Part shown: in pieces, positions 27,662 to 36,679 of the stretch
Numbering within the stretch: the first letter of the stretch is position 1
How the letters are laid out: every line of letters begins with the position of its first letter
Origin: G020354785 sp964521285
GTDB lineage: Bacteria; Bacteroidota; Bacteroidia; Bacteroidales; UBA10428
Assembly: GCA_964521285.1 (NCBI GenBank)
Contig: CAZFQS010000005.1
Span: forward strand, 1-64,000
Reading direction: 5' to 3'
Length of the DNA: 64,000 bases
Position numbers and translations under genes: made by a program
The notes under the pieces: model-generated
The model's input: the letters and a program-made list of their open reading frames with translations, nothing else
Database searches by the model: none
Told to the model about the DNA's origin: nothing

Positions 27662-28471
27662 ATGAAAGCATGGTCAAACATACAAATTTCACCTAAAGAT
27701 CCTGAAATTATTAAAATAAATAATCTGGGGAAAAATCTTGGGAAGTTAAGTGTCAATGTCTGCCAGATTCGTGAGCTTATTACCAGATTTGAGGTATGTC
27801 ATTTCAAATATCAGCAGCATTTAAGAAAAATTAAAGACTCAATTATAAACCTGCAACCAGATATAGACCCGGCTAAAATAGGAATAAACCATGTTCAGCA
27901 TGGAGAAGATGCGTGGAAAAATGATGTCACGGGACGAAGTCTAACCGGACAGCAATATCTTTGGGCAATAAGAAAATGGTTAAGTGATGATCCTCAATGG
28001 AAAATACCTGATCATTATAATAAGAAACTTGGTCAGCAAATTCAAAAATGGCTGGGCGAAAAAAATCCGGTTAAAATGAGGTTAATCCGCTTATTAATAG
28101 CAAGATTGACCTGGGACTGGAAATCATATGAAGAATTACAGCATGGTGGCGAATATAAAGACCTGAAACTTCAAGTTTGCAGTATGGATATTTGTCATTA
28201 CGCTTTTCCGGCAAACCTTGACTTACTGTTGCAAGGAATAGGAGAAATGAAGCCAGTTGAAAAATTTGAGGGTTGCGGTTCGTTTGATAATAATATTAAG
28301 TCATTTATTGAAAATAAATTTTCAATTTTAAATGATATGCTTAAATCTTTGTCTGAAGCGGGAAAATCAGATAAAAGTAAACTGACTAAAGCATGGTTGA
28401 TTGCTTGTCTGGCAAAAACCATAAAGGAACAGGTTAATTTGTCAGAACCGATTGCTGAATTAGTAAATTGA
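27662..28471 (+). CDS. Hypothetical protein
   Basis: 269 residues, cytoplasmic, mostly helical, rich in Trp and Lys (TGQQYLWAIRKWLSDDPQW, RLTWDWKSYEEL). No signal peptide, membrane segment or known motif seen. Ordinary codon use and a candidate promoter just upstream support a real gene. The DUF4180 gene follows by 46 nt. Confidence 0.55.
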   Translation: MKAWSNIQISPKDPEIIKINNLGKNLGKLSVNVCQIRELITRFEVCHFKYQQHLRKIKDSIINLQPDIDPAKIGINHVQHGEDAWKNDVTGRSLTGQQYLWAIRKWLSDDPQWKIPDHYNKKLGQQIQKWLGEKNPVKMRLIRLLIARLTWDWKSYEELQHGGEYKDLKLQVCSMDICHYAFPANLDLLLQGIGEMKPVEKFEGCGSFDNNIKSFIENKFSILNDMLKSLSEAGKSDKSKLTKAWLIACLAKTIKEQVNLSEPIAELVN

Positions 28472-28517
28472 AATTGATAAAATCTAAATAATTGATCAAT
28501 TTCCTGATGAGAAAAAA

Positions 28518-28883
28518 ATGAAAATAAGTCTGTTAAAAATAAAGGGTAGATATGTTGCTGAAATAATATCTGATAAGATTGAAATCAGCAATGTTCAGGA
28601 TGCTTTGGATCTTATGGCAAGTTGCGATTATCAGGGGGCAAGAAATATAATAATTAATAAAAAGAATATTACTCCTGATTTTTTTGATTTAAAAACGGGG
28701 ATCGCCAGAGAAATACTTCAGAAGTTTTCAACCTATGATGTAAAACTAACCATTGTTGGAGATTTTTCGAAATACACAAGTAAAAGCTTAAAAGACTTCA
28801 TCTACGAGAGTAATAAAACAGGCAGAATCAGTTTTGTGAACTCTGTTAATGAAGCAATAATAAAGCTGGTTCATTCATCCTGA
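28518..28883 (+). CDS. DUF4180 protein
   Basis: 121 residues, complete. The signature NITPDFFDLKTGIAREILQK and IVGDFSKYTSKSLKDFIYES is characteristic of DUF4180. Family function is not established; members are small cytoplasmic proteins often sitting near transcription regulators. No regulator is adjacent here. A 188-nt gap without a supported gene follows. Confidence 0.85.
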   Translation: MKISLLKIKGRYVAEIISDKIEISNVQDALDLMASCDYQGARNIIINKKNITPDFFDLKTGIAREILQKFSTYDVKLTIVGDFSKYTSKSLKDFIYESNKTGRISFVNSVNEAIIKLVHSS

Positions 28884-29071
28884 AAAAGAAAGAAATGAAA
28901 AATAATAATTAAATAGTGAAATAATAATTGATATAAAGCTGTATAGACGGGTAACATTTTATTATGGTGTAGCAAAATTTATAAATTATTTGTCTGATAA
29001 AAATCCCGGGTTATATTTGGATATTGAAATGTTATTTCATCATATGAAAAATTATTAAATTAAAGCCGGGG

Positions 29072-29608
29072 ATGCCAAGTATGAAACAACTGAAAATGCA
29101 TATATTATCATGTATCTGGGGTCCTTTACTGGTGGTACAAATAGTACTGGTATTCATATTTGGTATAGTCAATGAAGCCGGGTTTGATATAGTAAGGTAT
29201 GCAGGATGGATAATTTGGGTATTTTCTGTAATTTTTGGCTGGCTCCCCATATTTATTTTTAAGAAAAAAGGTGGTGTGCCAAAAGGAAAAAGCTTTGTAC
29301 ATACCACAGTTCTTGTTGACAGCGGACTTTACTCAATTGTTCGCCATCCACAATATACATCCGGGATATTATTCAGCCTTTCACTAATTCTTATTTCACA
29401 AAGCTGGTTAATTTTAACAATTGGTGCTATAGTAATACCTCTGTTGTATTTTGACATAGTAATGGCAGACAAGCATGAAGTCGGAAAATTTGGTAATGAG
29501 TACAAACTTTATATGAATAAAGTTCCTAGGACGAATTTCATTCTGGGAATTATAAGGTTATTAATACGAAGAAAGGGAAAAAGAAAACGTTTTGACGGAA
29601 AACATTAA
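29072..29608 (+). CDS. Isoprenylcysteine methyltransferase-like membrane protein
   Basis: 178 residues, four to five membrane helices. LYSIVRHPQYTSGIL and HEVGKFGNEYKLYMNKVPR form the conserved C-terminal cofactor-binding region of the ICMT/NnrU-like superfamily. Substrate unknown. Met at 29081 is an alternative start. 21 nt upstream of the acetylesterase gene. Confidence 0.75.
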   Translation: MPSMKQLKMHILSCIWGPLLVVQIVLVFIFGIVNEAGFDIVRYAGWIIWVFSVIFGWLPIFIFKKKGGVPKGKSFVHTTVLVDSGLYSIVRHPQYTSGILFSLSLILISQSWLILTIGAIVIPLLYFDIVMADKHEVGKFGNEYKLYMNKVPRTNFILGIIRLLIRRKGKRKRFDGKH

Positions 29609-29629
29609 TATAAAAAATTTATAAAAAAT

Positions 29630-31570
29630 ATGAAAAATAAATTAAGATTAATTGTAATCCTCTCGTTTGTAGTTTCATTTACAACTTCAGGTCAGGTTAA
29701 ACTACCAAAACTCATAAACGATGGAATGGTTCTGCAACGGGAAACGGATATAAGGATTTGGGGCTGGGCATCTGCAAATGAACAGGTTGCTATAAGTTTT
29801 ATTGACTCGGTCTATGAAACAAAGGCAGATGATTCAGGAGAATGGGAAGTAATGGTCTCAAACCTGAAAGCTGGTGGTCCGCATAAAATGAGCATAAATA
29901 GCAGTAACACTATTGTAATTAATGATATTTTAATTGGCGATGTCTGGATATGTAGCGGGCAATCAAATATGGAGATTTCAATGGAAAGAGTCAGTCCCAT
30001 TTATGAAACAGAGATTGCAAATTCTGAAAATCCTTATATCCGATATTTTGAGGTCCCAAAGAAATATGATTTCAATACACCACAAAGAGATATTGTAAAC
30101 GGACAATGGCTTTCTGCGGGCCCGGATAATATTTTAAAGTTCTCTGCAGTCTCTTATTTTTTTGCACTTGAACTGTACAAAAAATACAGAATTCCTGTTG
30201 GGTTAATAAATGCCAGTCTGGGAGGTTCTCCGGCTGAAGCATGGATAAGTGAGGATGCAATAAAAGCTTTTCCCGAATACTATAACGAAGCACAACGATT
30301 TAAAGACAGTTCACTTATAAACAAAATAAAAACTGAGGATAAAATTCGGTTTGATGCATGGTATTCAAAGTTAAGAGAAAGTGATGCAGGTTATAAAAAT
30401 CCGCATCAACCCTGGTATTTGCCTGATTTAAACACCTCCGGCTGGCCAGTCATGAAGGTGCCCGGATACTGGGCAGATGAAGAGACTGGAGATATAAATG
30501 GTGTGGTCTGGTTTAGAAAAGATGTCCAGGTACCGGCAACTATGACCGGAAAACCGGCAAAACTAATACTTGGCAGAATAGTGGATTCGGATTCTGTTTT
30601 TGTCAACGGAGTGTTTGTCGGTGCTACCGGATACCAGTATCCGCCAAGAAGATACAACATCCCTTCAAACTTATTAAAAGAAGGTGAAAATACAATTGTT
30701 GTAAGAATTATAAGTAATATAGGTAGGGGAGGATTTGTCCCGGATAAACCCTATATCCTGGCTGCTGGCGGGCAGGAGATTGATTTAAAAGGTGACTGGA
30801 AATACCGGGCAGGAGCGAAAATGGAGCCCCTGCAAAGTCAGACATTCATCCGATGGAAACCTGTAGGATTATACAATGCAATGATTGCTCCCCTGATTAA
30901 CTTTTCCATAAAGGGTGCTATCTGGTACCAGGGAGAGTCTAATGCTGATCGGCCAATAGAATATATTACATTGTTTCCGGCTCTTATAAATGACTGGAGA
31001 AACAAATGGCAGCAGGGTAGCTTTCCGTTTATTTATGTGCAACTTCCAAATTATATGGAATCCCGGGAAGAACCTTCGGAAAGCAACTGGGCATTAATAA
31101 GGGAGGCACAATTTAAAGCATTATCCTTACCAAACACAGGTATGGCTGTTGCAATTGACATTGGCGAATGGAATGACATCCATCCCTTAAATAAAAAATA
31201 TGTTGGATACAGACTGGCTCTTGCTGCACAGAAAGTAGCCTATAATGATGATGTTGTATATTCAGGACCCATGTTTCAATCAATGGATATTAAGGGAAAT
31301 AAAATAATCCTGACATTTTCCAATACAGGTAGTGGTCTTGAAGTTAAGGGAGGAGGAGAGCTGAAACATTTTGCAATTGCCGGTTCGGACAGAAAATTTA
31401 TATGGGCAGAAACCAAAATCGAGAATAATAAAGTTATAGTCTGGAGCGATAAAATTCAGAATCCCGTTGCAGTCAGATATGCATGGGCTGATAATCCTGA
31501 AGGAGCTAATTTATATAATATGGAAGGACTACCGGCATCTCCTTTCAGAACCGATAAATGGACAGAGTAA
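29630..31570 (+). CDS. Sialate O-acetylesterase-like carbohydrate esterase
   Basis: 646 residues, secreted. The SGNH-type nucleophile is Ser112 in WICSGQSNM. WYQGESNADRP is block 3-like, and the catalytic histidine is probably in EWNDIHPLNKKYVG. A beta-sandwich domain (about 265-390, jelly-roll with WFRKDVQVP) is inserted between the two halves of the catalytic domain, as is usual for this family. It removes acetyl groups from sialic acid or from xylan/pectin sugars. The polysaccharide enzymes elsewhere in the window make a plant or algal glycan equally plausible. Confidence 0.85.
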   Translation: MKNKLRLIVILSFVVSFTTSGQVKLPKLINDGMVLQRETDIRIWGWASANEQVAISFIDSVYETKADDSGEWEVMVSNLKAGGPHKMSINSSNTIVINDILIGDVWICSGQSNMEISMERVSPIYETEIANSENPYIRYFEVPKKYDFNTPQRDIVNGQWLSAGPDNILKFSAVSYFFALELYKKYRIPVGLINASLGGSPAEAWISEDAIKAFPEYYNEAQRFKDSSLINKIKTEDKIRFDAWYSKLRESDAGYKNPHQPWYLPDLNTSGWPVMKVPGYWADEETGDINGVVWFRKDVQVPATMTGKPAKLILGRIVDSDSVFVNGVFVGATGYQYPPRRYNIPSNLLKEGENTIVVRIISNIGRGGFVPDKPYILAAGGQEIDLKGDWKYRAGAKMEPLQSQTFIRWKPVGLYNAMIAPLINFSIKGAIWYQGESNADRPIEYITLFPALINDWRNKWQQGSFPFIYVQLPNYMESREEPSESNWALIREAQFKALSLPNTGMAVAIDIGEWNDIHPLNKKYVGYRLALAAQKVAYNDDVVYSGPMFQSMDIKGNKIILTFSNTGSGLEVKGGGELKHFAIAGSDRKFIWAETKIENNKVIVWSDKIQNPVAVRYAWADNPEGANLYNMEGLPASPFRTDKWTE

Positions 31571-31670
31571 TTAAGTCATGCCAGCTGCCAGGAGGGGTAT
31601 ACAGTTTAAGTTTTTTTATATATTCGTCGATGCAGGACATTTCAATGTAAATGAATTAAAAAAGAGATAA

Positions 31671-33077
31671 ATGATAAAAATTCCGATTCGCAAAAGCAGG
31701 AATTTGTCATGCTCATCACACGACTGTCCCGTATACTACCAATCACTCGCTTTTTGCTCTGTCAGGCAAATTAAGTCTACAGCTAAACTAATTATACTGC
31801 TTAGTCTGACTATTAATTCTGTTTTAAATACCAATGCACAGCAGAATGATTCAATTACTTTTTTTCTGCAGCAATATGATTATCAGAAAGTCATTGATCT
31901 AATAGATAAAACAGATAATTATAACTCTGATTTAAGGCTCCTGCATTTAAAAGCAACTGCACTTAAAGGATTGAATAAATATCAGCAGGCAATTATTTAT
32001 TTTGAAAGACTATACCGGCAAGATTCCTCTAATATCATAAACATAATCGAACTGGCTGATTGTTATCAATCACTTGGTGAGTATAAGAAAACACAGGAGC
32101 TTTATTGTAAAATACTGAAATTAGATCCATTTAATAACTATCTAATACAGAATCTGGCAAATTCATATTACATGGATGATGATTTTGAGCAGGCCAAAAA
32201 ATATTATTTGACTGCATATGCAGCGGATTCAACTTTTTATCTGTCAAAGCAATTGGCTAAGTGTTATGACAACCTTGAAATAATTGATACTGCAATTCTT
32301 TATTACCAGAAAGTCATCTCATTAAATCCTGCAGATTTCCAGTCTGCTTACAGATTAGCAAACCTTTACAAACAAAAAGAGGATTACAAGAAAGGAATAT
32401 CCCTTACAGATTCATTTTTAAACAGGGATTCGACCAATATAAAAATGCTTAAACTAAGTGGATCCTTACATTTTTTGGATAAAAATTTTTCCAAATCTAT
32501 AGCACGATTTGAGAAGTGTATAGCTTTAAATGACACCTCAGATTTTGTAAATAAATATATTGGATACAGCTATTTTAAAACTGAGAAATATGAAAAGGCA
32601 AAAGATTATCTGGAAAAAGCTTATCTGCAGGACACTATGAATGCGGAATTGTGTTATACTCTTGGTTTGTCGTGTGATTATTCGATTTATAAGAAATTAG
32701 GAATTAAGTATTTAAATAAAACCATTGATTTGGTTACACCTGCACCGGAATTTCTATCCCGGATTTACCAGGACCTGGGGACTGCATATACTGGTTATTA
32801 CAAGTATGAAGAAGCATTGGAGGCATATTTAAAAGGGTATGAGTTAAATCCGAATGATACATTATTAATTTTTAAGGTTGCCAGTCACTATGATAATTGG
32901 ATAAAAGATAAAAATAAGGCATTGACATATTATCAAAAATTTATGGAAACCCGCCCAAAAGACAGAAAACCTTTGCCGACAATGCATGTGGAAGGAGGCA
33001 TTGTAGTTTCATACTATGACTATGTTGAGAGACGAATGAAAGAGATTAAGGAAGAATTATTCTGGCAGGGTGAATAA
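31671..33077 (+). CDS. Tetratricopeptide repeat protein
   Basis: 468 residues. A basic N-terminal stretch precedes a hydrophobic segment (about 37-55) that ends NTNAQQ, so the true start could be nearer 31740-31780 and the protein is likely exported. About ten TPR-type helix pairs follow (YQQAIIYFERLYRQDSSN, YKKTQELYCKILKLDP, FEQAKKYYLTAYAADS, YEKAKDYLEKAYLQDT, YEEALEAYLKGYELNP). A protein-interaction scaffold in the periplasm or on the outer membrane is likely. Its partner is unknown. Confidence 0.75.
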   Translation: MIKIPIRKSRNLSCSSHDCPVYYQSLAFCSVRQIKSTAKLIILLSLTINSVLNTNAQQNDSITFFLQQYDYQKVIDLIDKTDNYNSDLRLLHLKATALKGLNKYQQAIIYFERLYRQDSSNIINIIELADCYQSLGEYKKTQELYCKILKLDPFNNYLIQNLANSYYMDDDFEQAKKYYLTAYAADSTFYLSKQLAKCYDNLEIIDTAILYYQKVISLNPADFQSAYRLANLYKQKEDYKKGISLTDSFLNRDSTNIKMLKLSGSLHFLDKNFSKSIARFEKCIALNDTSDFVNKYIGYSYFKTEKYEKAKDYLEKAYLQDTMNAELCYTLGLSCDYSIYKKLGIKYLNKTIDLVTPAPEFLSRIYQDLGTAYTGYYKYEEALEAYLKGYELNPNDTLLIFKVASHYDNWIKDKNKALTYYQKFMETRPKDRKPLPTMHVEGGIVVSYYDYVERRMKEIKEELFWQGE

Positions 33078-33094
33078 CAGTTACAAAACAACAA

Positions 33095-33316
33095 GTGAAT
33101 CACTCATCACTCTGGCTTTATTCTGAGCCGTTAATAAAAAGCAAATACCCTTTAACCAAAGTATATTTCAATAAAACAGAAGTTTCTGCATTTCAAAGTG
33201 TAAATTTTGACTGGGCTTGCGGAGGAGTTGTATCAACAACAGAAGATTTGCTGACTTTTATAAAAGCTTTAAATGAGAACAAATTAATTAAAGCAGCGAC
33301 ATATCAAAAAATATAA
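33095..33316 (+). pseudogene. Serine hydrolase (class C beta-lactamase-like) fragment
   Basis: A 73-codon piece containing FDWACGGVVSTTEDLLTFIKAL, the region after the active site in beta-lactamase/transpeptidase-like serine hydrolases. The SxxK and YxN parts are missing upstream and the C-terminus is missing downstream. It is a remnant and has no plausible activity. A full-length relative lies at 36680. Confidence 0.7.
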
Positions 33317-33512
33317 ACCAGGAGGGTTTGTAAATACAACAGACCGTTATATCTCTGATTTAAGGGATGAAATAAAATTACTTATTGAACAGCAGAAAAC
33401 ACTGGAAGAAATTAAAAAGCAAATTAAGATGCAGGATTATTCTCATTTGGAATTCCAATATATGTTACCAATTGAAATTGAAGCTATTTATAAGGAACTT
33501 ACAGAACGATAG
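33309..33512 (+). pseudogene. Probable metallo-beta-lactamase-fold C-terminal fragment
   Basis: An open frame without a start codon. After GGFVNTTDRYISDLRDEI comes a charged helix and LPIEIEAIYKELTER before the stop. The pattern resembles the C-terminal helices of MBL-fold hydrolases (after the last metal-binding His). It joins the previous remnant in a different frame within about 10 nt. Family call is tentative. Confidence 0.4.
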
Positions 33513-33684
33513 TATAATTAATCTAGCTGGGATTGTAGCATAATTACTATGGGCAAACCCGACTGTGCTTTAACCTTTGCTAAAGTCCGAGCCGATAACA
33601 CTGCCTGCCTTCTCACATACAAAAAACGTTTGTAAGGCATACACATAATAAAAATTAATTATATTTGAAAAAATAACCATTAAT

Positions 33685-33692
33685 AAAGGAGG
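33685..33692 (+). promoter_or_regulatory. Perfect Shine-Dalgarno site
   Basis: aaaggagg, 8 nt before the ATG at 33701. Most genes in this window lack any such match, as is usual in Bacteroidota, so this strong site is exceptional and fixes the start of the small membrane protein. Confidence 0.75.
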
Positions 33693-33700
33693 TTAAAATC

Positions 33701-33886
33701 ATGAAACAAAAAATTAACGAAAGTACTCCTGCAGCAAGCGCAGTTTACGGACTGGGTCTTATTGGCGCAGCAATTTATTTTATTGCCAAGGCTACCGGCT
33801 TCTGGATGGGTGCATTAGGATTCTTAAAAGCTATTATCTGGCCAGTCCTTCTTGTCTACCATGCACTTAAATATTTGGGAATGTAA
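33701..33886 (+). CDS. Small conserved membrane protein (61 aa)
   Basis: 61 residues with one or two membrane segments: VYGLGLIGAAIYFIAKAT and GFLKAIIWPVLLVYHAL, ending KYLGM. Small proteins with this GFxKAxxWPxxLVYxxLK pattern recur in diverse bacteria, but no function is known to me. Preceded by an unusually strong Shine-Dalgarno site. It stands alone among gene remnants, which suggests it is itself mobile. Confidence 0.7.
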   Translation: MKQKINESTPAASAVYGLGLIGAAIYFIAKATGFWMGALGFLKAIIWPVLLVYHALKYLGM

Positions 33887-34008
33887 TATAACAATAAAAT
33901 ACTATCCCAGGACTACAAAATTAAACAATCATATAATTTAGCAGACAAATTAATAATTGCATATCGCAATTTTAAATTATTTGCCAGTATGGACTCCTAC
34001 CTGCCGGA

Positions 34009-34524
34009 GTGATGATTGTTGATGAACAGACTGACAGTTATCGGATGCAAAAGATTGCTACGGAGATGAATTTCCCAAGATATCCGTTAACTAAGATTGA
34101 TATAACCCGGAATTTTAAGGAAATAATAGGGTTTGAACCGGTAGAAATATATTCAAGTAGTTATAACTGGAAAATAGCTATCGCACATACAGAAGATGAT
34201 ATTCTAAAAGCAGCGCCTAACTTTGAGATAATGAAAGCTAAAGGATTAGGAAGCTTAATGATTACGGCAAAGAGTAATACTAAAAATTTTGATTTTGTTG
34301 TCAGGTGCTTTGTCCCGATGTTAGGGATTAATGAAGATCCGGTTACTGGATCCGCACACTGTGCATTGACCCCATTATGGGCTGAAAAGCTTGGGAAGCA
34401 AGAGCTGAATTCACTGCAATTATCGAAACGAACAGGTAAATTGAGAGTAAAATTAATAAATTTCCTTTCCTGGGGTATGATATATTATTTCCCCATGCGC
34501 ACAGAACCTGTTTACAATCACTAA
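34009..34524 (+). pseudogene. PhzF-family isomerase, degenerate
   Basis: Two recognisable pieces of a PhzF/YddE-like isomerase are fused: AGVMIVDEQTDSYRMQKIA from the N-terminal domain, and GINEDPVTGSAHCALTPLW from the second domain. The start and the middle (catalytic Glu region and the GHAT-type motif) are missing. The end runs out of frame into another gene fragment. Just upstream, FKLFAS in another frame resembles the normal LFAGN before AGV, with a small insertion. Not functional. Confidence 0.75.
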
Positions 34525-34624
34525 TTATTCAGGTCTTGATCCGGAAGTTGACGGATGGGGAATTGACTGCGGGATCTATCCACAGCCAAGGGTTTACCTG
34601 GCAGGACTATATTTAGAGTTCTGA
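34490..34624 (+). pseudogene. SusC/RagA TonB-dependent receptor C-terminal fragment
   Basis: A 44-codon frame overlapping the PhzF remnant reads AQNLFTITNYSGLDPEV, then IYPQPRVYLAGLYLEF and a stop, which is the standard end of SusC-like receptors. The rest of the receptor and any SusD partner are absent. It shows that a polysaccharide-utilisation locus was once broken or recombined here. Confidence 0.8.
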
Positions 34625-34764
34625 CGAGACTACCTGCGTTTTTTAGGATCCCCGCTTTCCGTTTGTATACTGGAGGTTTACCTTCCATTCAGCAGGCATG
34701 CAATTTGATATGTTATTAGAAATTTCTAAATTGTACAATTATATAATCTAAATATCAACTAATT

Positions 34765-36639
34765 ATGGCTGTAAAGGATTTTAAAAATCAAAGCATTAAA
34801 AACAAAAAGGCTAAAATTAATAAACAGAAGAAAATACAAGGTATAGAGCAATTAAAAAAGAATGATTTATTATGGATGACGTTTATTCTGGCGGTAACAT
34901 TGATTTTTTATTTTCCTACATTTAAAAATAATTTTGTATACTGGGACGATAATATTTATATTTTTAATAATCCTTTCATATATTCCTTAGGTACCAAAAA
35001 CCTCATGAATATTTTTTCTTCATTCTTTATGGCCAATTATCATCCCTTGACTATGCTTTCATATACAATTGAATATTCTATTGCAGGAACATCACCATTT
35101 TTATATCACTTTACTAATGTATTATTGCATCTGCTTAATACAGCTCTGGTTTTCATTTTTGTACGCAGATTATTTTTAATGCTCGATCAAACAACTTTCA
35201 AAAATCCGGGATTGGTAATTCCTGTTGTTTCTGCGTTATTATTTGGACTTCATCCGTTACATGTTGAATCAGTAAGTTGGATTTCGGAACGTAAAGATGT
35301 GTTATATACATTTTTCTTTTTACTGGCATCAGTAAAATACTTACAATATATATCAACACAAAAACCAGTGCACTACTTTAGTACTATTGTTTTATTTCTT
35401 TTATCGCTTCTTTCTAAAGGTATGGCTGTTTCATTTTCTGTCTGTATTATAGCTATTGATTTTGTGTTAAAAAGAGATTTGTTATCAAGAAAGGTTATAG
35501 TTGAAAAAATACCATTTTTAATTCTTTCCTTATTTTTCGGGATAATTGCAATATATGCCCAAAAATCCGCAGACACGATAATAGAAAACATTAATTTGTC
35601 GATATGGGATAAAATATCGTTTGCCAGTTATGCCTTAGTTCAATATTTCATCAAATTATTTGTTCCATATAAACTTGTTCACTTTTATCCTTACCCTTAT
35701 ATGATCAATGAGGAATTTCCCAGATATTATTATTATTTTTCAATAATTTTAATTACAGGGGCCTGTATAATTATCTATTTATTCCGCAAATCCCGTATAA
35801 TAATTTTTGGTTTATTGTACTTTATAATTAACATTTTTCTGGTTTTAAGACTAATTCCTATTGGAGATACCATTATGGCAGATAGATATACTTATTTATC
35901 ATCCATTGGAATTTATATAATTATTGCATTTTTCCTTAATTATTTGTTGATTAAATATTTACGATTTAGAAAATTAATAATTTCAATTATAGTTATATAT
36001 GCATTTGTTTTGGGTTACCAGACATTCCAAAGAACAATGGTTTGGAGGGATTCATTCAGTCTTTGGGATGATGCTTCTAAAAAGTACCCCGATAATTCTG
36101 TAATTATACTTAACCGTGGAATAGCCATAGAAAGGAAAGGTGATCTGAATGGTGCACTAAGGGAATATTCCCGGAGTATAAAGCTCGATCCTAATAATGA
36201 TGCGGCTTATACTAATCTTGGTAATATGAAATTAGCTAAGGGCGACAGGGCAGGAGCTATTGCAGAATATAGTAAAGCAATAAGTATAAATCCGCGTAAT
36301 GAGAAAGCAATAAACAATCGTGGCAAAGTACTTATTGATATTGGCAAGTTTAATGAGGCTTTATTTGAATTTAACAAAGCTATTGAATTGGACCCATTAT
36401 ATGTAAATGCATTGCATAACAGAGGTGTAGCAAAATTTTATCTGCGAAAATATGCTGAGGCTACAGATGATTTCAGTAGAGTAATTCAGCTAAATCCGAA
36501 GCATGCAGTAGCCTATTATTTAAGGGGTTTATGTTACATTTATCAAAATAACAGGGAACAAGCATGTGCAAATTTTCAAAAGGCTGTTGATTTAAACTTT
36601 AAGGTAGCACTCAATGACTTAAATAAATATTGCCAATAA
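34765..36639 (+). CDS. TMTC-like membrane glycosyltransferase with TPR tail
   Basis: 624 residues. A lysine-rich N-terminus, then about 10-11 membrane helices (roughly 35-425) containing WDDNIYIFNNP, NYHPLTMLSY and GLHPLHVESVSWISERKDVLY, motifs of the TMTC/PMT-like C-type (GT-C) glycosyltransferases that use polyprenyl-phosphate sugars. The acidic pair in WDD is the expected catalytic position. The C-terminal 190 residues hold five TPRs (GDLNGALREYSRSIKLDPNN and similar). It probably glycosylates exported proteins; donor and acceptor unknown. Confidence 0.8.
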   Translation: MAVKDFKNQSIKNKKAKINKQKKIQGIEQLKKNDLLWMTFILAVTLIFYFPTFKNNFVYWDDNIYIFNNPFIYSLGTKNLMNIFSSFFMANYHPLTMLSYTIEYSIAGTSPFLYHFTNVLLHLLNTALVFIFVRRLFLMLDQTTFKNPGLVIPVVSALLFGLHPLHVESVSWISERKDVLYTFFFLLASVKYLQYISTQKPVHYFSTIVLFLLSLLSKGMAVSFSVCIIAIDFVLKRDLLSRKVIVEKIPFLILSLFFGIIAIYAQKSADTIIENINLSIWDKISFASYALVQYFIKLFVPYKLVHFYPYPYMINEEFPRYYYYFSIILITGACIIIYLFRKSRIIIFGLLYFIINIFLVLRLIPIGDTIMADRYTYLSSIGIYIIIAFFLNYLLIKYLRFRKLIISIIVIYAFVLGYQTFQRTMVWRDSFSLWDDASKKYPDNSVIILNRGIAIERKGDLNGALREYSRSIKLDPNNDAAYTNLGNMKLAKGDRAGAIAEYSKAISINPRNEKAINNRGKVLIDIGKFNEALFEFNKAIELDPLYVNALHNRGVAKFYLRKYAEATDDFSRVIQLNPKHAVAYYLRGLCYIYQNNREQACANFQKAVDLNFKVALNDLNKYCQ

Positions 36640-36679
36640 ATATAGTCTATGCTCAACAAACATTTGTCACTATTGACCA

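Noticed and set aside
33540..33640. Stretch whose reverse complement resembles the D-arm of a tRNA (ggactttagc ... ggttaaagca)
   Set aside because: No T-arm consensus, acceptor stem or CCA-like end can be folded, so it is not called a tRNA.
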